A program made the position numbers and the translations under genes. Shown in pieces: positions 57,900 through 64,000 of a DNA stretch of 64,000 nt; within the stretch, counting starts at the first letter, position 1; the number at the start of each line of letters is the position of its first letter. This stretch comes from Dermanyssus gallinae (Eukaryota; Arthropoda; Arachnida; Mesostigmata; Dermanyssidae): assembly GCA_003439945.1 (NCBI GenBank), contig QVRM01001418.1, positions 1-64,000 on the forward strand. Direction: 5' to 3'. The notes under the pieces are model-generated. The model did not search any database and had not been told where the DNA came from. It saw nothing but the letters and a program-made list of their open reading frames with translations.

Positions 57900-58480
57900 G
57901 GCGCAAAGTCAGAGATCATCGATCAAAGAGTGTTCGACGAGAAGAGATCAAGAGCTCTTCTCGAGGCACTTTTGGCCATGTTTCCGTACTTTTCAGTCGT
58001 ACTTTCAGTCGAGCACTAAGATCTGCTGGCTTTCCGTGCGTACTAGAACCTCCGGGTCTATCCAGAGATGACGGAAAAAGGCCTGACGGTCTTACTCTAA
58101 CCCCCTTTGAGCGTGGTCGCATGCTTGTTTGGGACGCAACTGTAACCGACTCATTAGCCCCTTCGATGGTCGGTGCAGGTGCGGACCAGGCAGGTCATGC
58201 GTCTAGGTTAGCAGAGGCTAACAAATGTAGAAAATACTCAGGCGTTAGTTATCCGCACCAATTTTGTCCGTTGGCCTTTGAAACAATGGGAGGGCCAGGC
58301 CCGCTTACATTGAAGTTGATTCAGCGCGTCGGTAGAAGCCTTAACCTCTCCACGGGAGACTCAAGAGCATCGGAATTTTTTGCATCAGAGGCTGTCGCTT
58401 GACATCCAACGAGGAAACGCAGCATCTGTTCGGGACACATTGTTGAACTGGGCTAATCCCGGGTTAGATAACCCGTAACC
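57900..58480 (+). pseudogene. Second copy of the PD-(D/E)xK-like retroelement C-terminus
   Basis: The frame reads SRALRSAGFPCVLEPPGL, then KRPDGLTLTPFERGRMLVWD, then ATVTDSLAPS, NKCRKYSG and ETMGGPGP, ending ASEFF. A one-base shift near 58390 restores LSLDIQRGNAASVRDTLLN. Each block matches the copy at 49719-50264 in order: RRALRRAG, RRPDGVTI, CLAWD, EKRRKYRD, METLGP, SEFLRQ and RGNAACIIGS. The N-terminal zinc knuckle is not recognisable. The PDG and WD residues of the putative nuclease core are kept. No (TAA)n tail follows, so this copy is older or 3'-truncated. Confidence 0.7.
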
Positions 58481-58897
58481 ACACGTTAACGCGGAGACAA
58501 TTGTTCACTCCAAAGTGCTAACATAAAAAGTAATTCCGTACTTTTTGTTGTCTTGCCATATCTTTCTATCTCTCTCTCTTTCGTTTCTTTTCCCTTTCGT
58601 TCTTTTCTTTGTCTGCATGTTTGTCTGCCGGTGTACACCAAACGATCTTGAGTGGCATCATCTGACTTGCGATATCATATTCCAGTGTCTAATTGGTGCT
58701 CCACCGTTGGTGTGCACACCAACGTCGAAGTATGCCTTTAGGACCGACGTACGATATCTTTCTTGCATGACACCTGCAATGCAGGGCACGTAATCCAAAT
58801 AGCAGTAAAGACGTGGCAGTTCCGATCGTGTTCCGCGCTCCACGATCAGCCTTCCAGATCAGCCATTCGTGCATCGCTCACAAGTATTGAACAAACC
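58481..58897. other. Spacer, nothing recognised
   Basis: Pyrimidine-rich near 58555-58610. No supported gene. Confidence 0.45.
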
Positions 58898-59117
58898 CAA
58901 CAACAACAACAACAACAACACCAACAACAAGGCATGTATGAGTGCTACTGCACGGTCTCTATTTAATGAAGATAGAAAGCCTTTTTAACTTTCTCACTAA
59001 ATGAAGAGTTAGTTAGCGCAAAGCGTGATGTGTTTCGTTTTCTACAGCAATCCTCGTTTTGTTTTGACACAAGGTGAATGCCTTAATGTGTCTAGTCTTA
59101 AACCCAACAACAACAAA

Positions 59118-59148
<31 letters not shown>

Positions 59149-59151
59149 AAC
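58898..59151. repeat. Two (AAC)n arrays
   Basis: (AAC)n at 58898-58931 and 59105-59151. Both are preceded by aaaccc, which may mark the ends of two related repeat copies. Confidence 0.85.
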
Positions 59152-60024
59152 TTACTCGACTTGGAAATTAAGTGCCATTAGCGACTAGTAAAAGCTCCCG
59201 GTTGGCCGACGAGAGTTTACCGAGCATTACGATCTAAGCCCCTTTGCCTGTCGCAAGAGGAACTTTAGACCTCTTGTGTAGACGCAAGTTGCAAGACAGC
59301 GTTGCTGTGGAAGACGCGTTCCGCTTTCAGGACTGGAGTTACTCGGCATTCAACGTTGCAGGAATGAGTAAAAAATAGTTGAACGGGAGGTATTGATAAT
59401 GACATATATATATATATGTTCCTCAAATCATACATAATCAAATAAAGAGAAAATGTACATTATAAAATATAAATATGTATTTTTTTATGTAATCTATGCG
59501 TAGCGTTTTTCAAACGAGAATAAAGTGCTACAACTTTGAGCGGACTGGCAAGGTGCACTAGAAGTGAGTAGCGAGAACAGGCAAAAACACGTAATAGAGA
59601 GGGGGTTAAATGCCAACAATTAAAGTAACCTAGATTGAAACGTCAACTATCTAGAAACTCATATTCTCGATTGCTAAGGGTCACACAATCGGCTCGAATT
59701 CCAAGCCCCACGTAGGAATGTAAAGCAACTTTGATTCAAAAACAAACAGTGTAGCTAAGACAATAGTATTAGGTCACATCAGTAAAATAGTTAAGAAATG
59801 CTTTACTCTATGCTTACTTTGCGAACCTTTTCTTGTAGTACCGCCTATACTAGCCTTGTTAATAGCTGTCCATTTAAAAGCAAGTTCGTTGAATAGTGGC
59901 CGTGTCTCCAGATACGACAGTCCAACTTTCATACAGAAATGTGGTGGTATGTGTGATTACACCTAACGAGGCAGGCAATGCATAAGGAATCAGTTTGATT
60001 GATAGTGTGGTACGGGTCTGTCAG

Positions 60025-60057
<33 letters not shown>

Positions 60058-60254
60058 GTCCAAAGGCATATGTAGCGGCATAAATTAATCTCATTTATTC
60101 TGCAATATATCACAACAGTTCATGTGTCAGTACACTTATTCATGCTCGCACTGTGCAATGACATAGATGTCACTCATGCATAAGCATAAATAATGACTAT
60201 GTATACACACTCACTGGGTACACACGATAAGCAGTGTGCAACTTAGCATTTGGA
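59152..60254. other. AT-rich spacer with (AT)n
   Basis: (AT)n at 60025-60052 and a shorter run near 59403-59417. Nothing else supported. Confidence 0.5.
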
Positions 60255-60920
60255 CACACACCAAACATATGCAAAATGTCGGACTGTACTCGTAATAGAA
60301 TAAAGCTAACAAGAGTCAGAAGCATAACAGACCCGAACACCGAGCCATCAGGGGTTCCTATATCGACTTGACGCCCTTTGGATTCAAGCCGACCAAGCTT
60401 CCTGTGTTCCTGTGTCCTGCTCCGTTAGCTCTTCCTTTAAGCAGATCCTCGTTACGGCCGGCCGATAACAATCAATGCCAGATCATCTGCGGGGGATGTG
60501 GAAGTATAAGCCAGTTGAAAGCTACAGCAGCGTCAAGGAAGACGAGGAGGCGAACTTTATTTGCTGCCGTAGGTGAGTTAAGGCGAAGTATGTCGATCGG
60601 CTCTTACGAAAGTCGAATTGGTTTACCGTGAGGAAACTCATCGACTCAAGATGTCGGTCCACTCGTACCAATATTAGCTCTTCAAAAACCTTCGAGATGT
60701 ATTCAACAATTAAATAGTGGGTTTCGTTCACATGTGGTTTTAAATAGGGGAACCACTACCGCGACTAGATTAAAAAATACCGGTTGCCAAGGAACGTCGT
60801 ATAGCTTTGGTCAGGGGGCCTGCAATATATGGGGTGCTAGTTACAGCCATTTTGCTGGCACCCCATCACATCCGGACCCCATCTGGCTCTAAGACTGGGC
60901 AGGAGCGCAGAAACCACGAG
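60255..60920 (-). pseudogene. LINE reverse-transcriptase relic (Jockey/CR1-like RT)
   Basis: On the minus strand, with shifts, GPD leads into STPYIAGPLTKAIRRSLATGIF (about 60855-60790). VVVPLFK follows (about 60745), then SKVFEELILVRVDRHLES and VNQFDFRKSRST (60700-60580). LVFLDAAVAFNWL (about 60530) is box A of the polymerase, with the catalytic Asp kept but the usual FD changed to FN. GTPDGSVFGSVMLLTL (about 60335) is box B. No ADD box was found beyond 60255. The motif wording differs clearly from the element at 2556-7141, so this is a separate LINE family. All frames are broken. Confidence 0.8.
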
Positions 60921-61351
60921 GCTGAAACGCGATTGGGTGTTAGCAACTGGGCCTTTTTCGCCCATAGATCATCGAGTAGAACCCCTGTATCACAGCTGAC
61001 TCAAGATGTCTTCCTGTAGAATTTTCAAGCGCAGAAAAATGCCGGTAAAGCTCGTCGGGTACCTCGTTAGCTATTAAGAGTTCTCTTAGCTCTTAGTGTT
61101 AACGCGTATGATAGTTTCACAGTATTCCAACTTTTGCCGCAAGACTCGTTAACGCAATTCCAACGTTGGGGGTGTCGCGACGTAGTTCACCGAAACAGTT
61201 TTTATAGGACAAGTTCCTCGCTGCTCTAACTGCCTTAAGGTAGCAACGACGACTGCTTATATAGGTAGCTGTCTTTGTTCTTCATTTACGATGCCAGCGG
61301 GTTATTTTGTTTGACATTATGGTGTAGCCGTCGCAATCTTGGGGAGAATTG
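60921..61351. other. Spacer, nothing recognised
   Basis: May include the very decayed upstream part of the adjacent reverse-transcriptase relic. Confidence 0.4.
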
Positions 61352-61387
61352 AGACACAGTGTCTCTTAAGAAAGAGACCCTGTGTCT
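61352..61387. other. Stem-loop with 16-bp arms
   Basis: agacacagtgtctctt pairs with aagagaccctgtgtct (one mismatch) across a 4-base loop, aaga. No coding or repeat context explains it. Confidence 0.8.
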
Positions 61388-61611
61388 GACTTATGCACCT
61401 AAGATTTTCCTGCAAGCCTTGAGTGCTTTTTACGGGGGATGAGGAGCTTACTAGCAGCCAGATAAGTAGCCCCAACATTGGCTGAAAAATATATATGACT
61501 ATAGCGTATTAATCAAAGTACAGCAAAGACCCGAAAACTGGTTAGACATTCGTAAAACTAAAGCAATTTGAGACTGCAATATGACCTATACATTTGGCCA
61601 ACAAGCCTCCA

Positions 61612-61652
<41 letters not shown>

Positions 61653-62030
61653 CACCGTCGCTTAGACAAAATTATGATATGAATTAATGACGTCTATATA
61701 TATATATACATATCGACATATGAGATTTACGCATCGGCTTAGCTGATCGTTCGTGATTTGTGTAACAAACACATAATGTATTTACTACGGAAAATCAATC
61801 ATTTGGATCGAAAAATCACTCCTTAAGATCCACGTTCTACATACTTCGCCGGCGACTGGTTGAGCGACGTGAACGACCGGCGATGTGGAGAACGCCTACA
61901 AACGTCGTAGCGCGCAACGAACACAACAAACAACGAGAACCAGACCCGACGACGAAAATCCTCAATGTCGTCCGGTCGTCGGTCGTAGTCGTAGTAGGTT
62001 GTAGTAGTGGGAAGCGCATATGACACAGAC
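61388..62030. other. Spacer with (AT)n
   Basis: (AT)n at 61613-61648. Nothing else recognised. Confidence 0.45.
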
Positions 62031-62048
62031 AGACAGTATGAGCGGTCG
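62031..62048. repeat. Target-site duplication, left copy
   Basis: agacagtatgagcggtcg, repeated exactly at 62220-62237, flanks the SINE. The bases beyond differ. Confidence 0.92.
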
Positions 62049-62219
62049 AGCCCGGTGGCGTGATGGCATGCGTCTGCGCCTCGCGACCGGAGGAGGCATA
62101 TAGGTGCGTGGGTTCGAGCCCCACCGATGCACCGATTTGTATTTATGGGGGTCCGTCTATGAAGCAATGCGAAAAGCAGTCCCGCGGACGTTACCTCTTG
62201 GCTGAGAGTCAGCTCCGAA
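62049..62219 (+). mobile_element. Complete tRNA-derived SINE (171 bp)
   Basis: The element lies between perfect 18-bp duplications. It has an A box (tggcgtgatgg, 62056-62066) and a B box (ggttcgagccc, 62111-62121). The T-arm is perfect: gtggg, loop ttcgagc, cccac (62108-62124). The 55-base spacing of the boxes means extra sequence sits in the tRNA-like head. The body (about 62125-62219) contains gtccgtctatgaagcaatgc and ends in ggctgagagtcagc, a small hairpin. The dimer at 49207-49557 belongs to the same family. There is no poly(A) tail. Transcription by Pol III and mobilisation by a partner LINE are expected from family knowledge. Confidence 0.92.
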
Positions 62220-62237
62220 AGACAGTATGAGCGGTCG
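62220..62237. repeat. Target-site duplication, right copy
   Basis: Exact copy of 62031-62048. Confidence 0.92.
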
Positions 62238-62245
62238 GGTTTTGC

Positions 62246-62286
62246 AGACGACGACGACGGCGACGACAACGACAACGACGACGACA
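62246..62286. repeat. (GAC)n/(AAC)n triplet repeat
   Basis: gac and aac triplets immediately right of the SINE insertion. Confidence 0.9.
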
Positions 62287-64000
62287 GCAGTAATGGAGCC
62301 GGCGCTGGGGCCTGCTGCTAGCTGGATCCGCGTGGGGTGGTTGTGGTACGCCTGGGGCGCAGAAGCGAAAACGTCCTCGCTCCTTGCTCTGAACAAGCAT
62401 TCTGATGACGAGCAGGACATGAGCAGCAGGACACGTCATCATACCCTTAGAGTCAGCAGGCATCTGCCCACAGCGCCAAGGGGTAGGTAGGCTATGACCA
62501 GTGACCCAGAAATGCAACCAAAGAAGAGGCGGCCCCCGGTGCCGACCTTTGGCCTATCGTCGTCTTTCTGCGTACGCTCTCGATTCGCGCTGCAGAAGAG
62601 AGGCTTTCACCGATTGAAGGACGCCAGCAGCAAACATTCGGAGCCGTTTGATACGTCGTGATACGGCGTGGAGGAACTGGCTGCTGGTTGCTTCTGCTGT
62701 GGTGATTCAATGGAAAAGTAGATTTTGTAAAATGTCGAAAACATGCCAAGCAATTCCAAAGCCGAGAGCGTCGAAGGGAGGAATAGGGCGTCCGGTGGGT
62801 TTGTTCACCTTTCCCACTACACAAGTCGCGCACGAGTTGCCGGCAACGCAGATGCATCACCATCAAACACATTCGCCCGAACGCTCGCTCCCATATAACA
62901 AGCGTTAGTTAGTAGCAGATAGTTCGTAGGATTGCCAGTAATTGGCAAATCAAGTCAAGCCAATGAGGTTGCGAGTTTGGAAGAACATGATTCTGTTCGC
63001 GGTTGATATCACCACCGCGTCCACGCTGCTTCACCCCACCTTCCCTCCTCTAACCAACCAAAGCCGACCGGTGTCAGGATGCAATACGTACGCGCTATGT
63101 GACGTCGAAGCCCGACTAACTAACTTATTTTATCTAGGCAAACGGTTAGATCGTACGTGCATAGCGTTAGCGATAAACTTAACGTCGATTGATCGATTCT
63201 GAAATCGCGTTCGAAGAGCTTTACAGATGTCGGTTGACTAATTTAGGTTGACTAACTGGAAAACGCATCAATCTCTCTACACGGCAATCAATACATAGCA
63301 TGGACGTCCGTTTCGAATTGAAAACGCAATTACATCACAACGTACATACGTTTACATCTAGCCGCTTATATAACGCCATCGTTAGACTACATAGAGAAAC
63401 TCTATCGAGATCAATTTTCAAATTTCTCTAAGAAGACCGTTTTTTCTCACCAGAACAACGCACCGAATATGTCACGCATTCTTTACGTTGCTCACAAATG
63501 TTGTCGTGCTTACTCATTTTTCCTCCAGCGCACAGGCAAGTAACTGGATGCTAAAAATAGAGCCATATATGCGGGCCGTGTTAACCGTTAACAAACTTCC
63601 GCTAGCAGTTTTGATGATACCGTTCTTAAGCATTCTAAGTAAGATATGCTCGATCGTCACATATGATCAAACACAGAACGATGTTTGTTTTGAATTTGGT
63701 TATGAAACTAAAACTTGATTTTAGAGTCAGAACGACCACGCAAACCGCCGCTAATCAGATCTTTCAAAACACTCTAAAAGGGACTGCACTAAGCCGTGAA
63801 CCATGTTTCATATTAACCTACAGTAAGCAGTTCGGATAATCGAAATACCAACCGATTAAAGGTGTATTTTCATTATGAAGCATGAATGAGCCACTTGATT
63901 ATCAATACACTTGATTGACGCATGGTGTTTATATGATCGGAATTTATCCAAACGTTATCGATTTCTTCTACAGCGGGCGTCTTACAACGTGGTCAAATAG
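62287..64000. other. Spacer, nothing recognised
   Basis: GC-rich to about 63100 with overlapping unrecognised frames (62492-62872 minus, 62648-62908 and 62942-63202 plus), then AT-rich to the end of the window. Confidence 0.4.

Noticed and set aside
62049..62130. Functional tRNA gene
   Set aside because: The A-to-B box spacing is too long for a simple tRNA, no acceptor stem could be paired, and the unit is part of a repeated element with target-site duplications.

Overview
The window looks like gene-poor nuclear DNA from a multicellular animal, most likely an invertebrate. It holds long (AT)n, (TAA)n, (AAC)n and (GA)n arrays, non-LTR retrotransposons, tRNA-derived SINEs and a mariner-type transposase relic. 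I see no operons, no bacterial ribosome binding sites and no recognisable multi-exon host gene. An arthropod is plausible, but nothing here fixes the species. The stretch could be intergenic DNA or the inside of a very large intron.

Almost everything with recognisable coding content is transposon-derived. The centrepiece is a nearly complete CR1-like non-LTR retrotransposon on the minus strand (2556-7141), bounded by a perfect 12-bp target-site duplication. Its ORF1 is intact and carries a PHD finger and an SGNH/esterase-like domain. Its ORF2 (APE endonuclease, reverse transcriptase, C-terminal zinc knuckle) is broken by four frameshifts. It sits inside an older, decayed relative (about 8330-7142 continuing at 2555-1830). 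The insertion point is just after that relative's YADD codons, so this is a nested insertion.

Other members of the same clade are a relic covering ORF1 and ORF2 at 19180-16640, and a 5'-truncated 519-bp copy at 33720-34238 with a perfect 14-bp target-site duplication. Other transposon material: a mariner/IS630-type transposase relic at 10581-11505; the C-terminal domain of a different retroelement family at 49719-50264 (ending in a (TAA)n tail) and again at 57900-58480; a further LINE reverse-transcriptase relic at 60920-60255; and a probable LINE C-terminus at 9950-9590.

SINE-like elements carry Pol III A and B boxes. One complete copy (62049-62219) has an 18-bp target-site duplication. A head-to-tail dimer of the same family lies at 49557-49207. 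More divergent tRNA-like copies are at 26-190 and 29935-30030, and a further repeat with an (AAT)n tail is at 50727-50558.

The remaining sequence is AT-rich spacer alternating with GC-richer, triplet-repeat-rich blocks (about 20.3-21.3, 24.4-25.7, 28.4-29.5, 31.0-31.9, 34.3-35.2, 36.1-37.2, 40.3-41.4, 51.0-51.6, 53.6-55.4 and 62.2-63.1 kb). Some of these could be regulatory or untranslated sequence of unseen genes. I did not find a new defence or metabolic system. The most notable items are the nested LINE, the ORF1/ORF2 overlap without an in-frame start codon, the catalytically mutated mariner relic, the SINE family, and a perfect 41-bp palindrome at 14430-14470.
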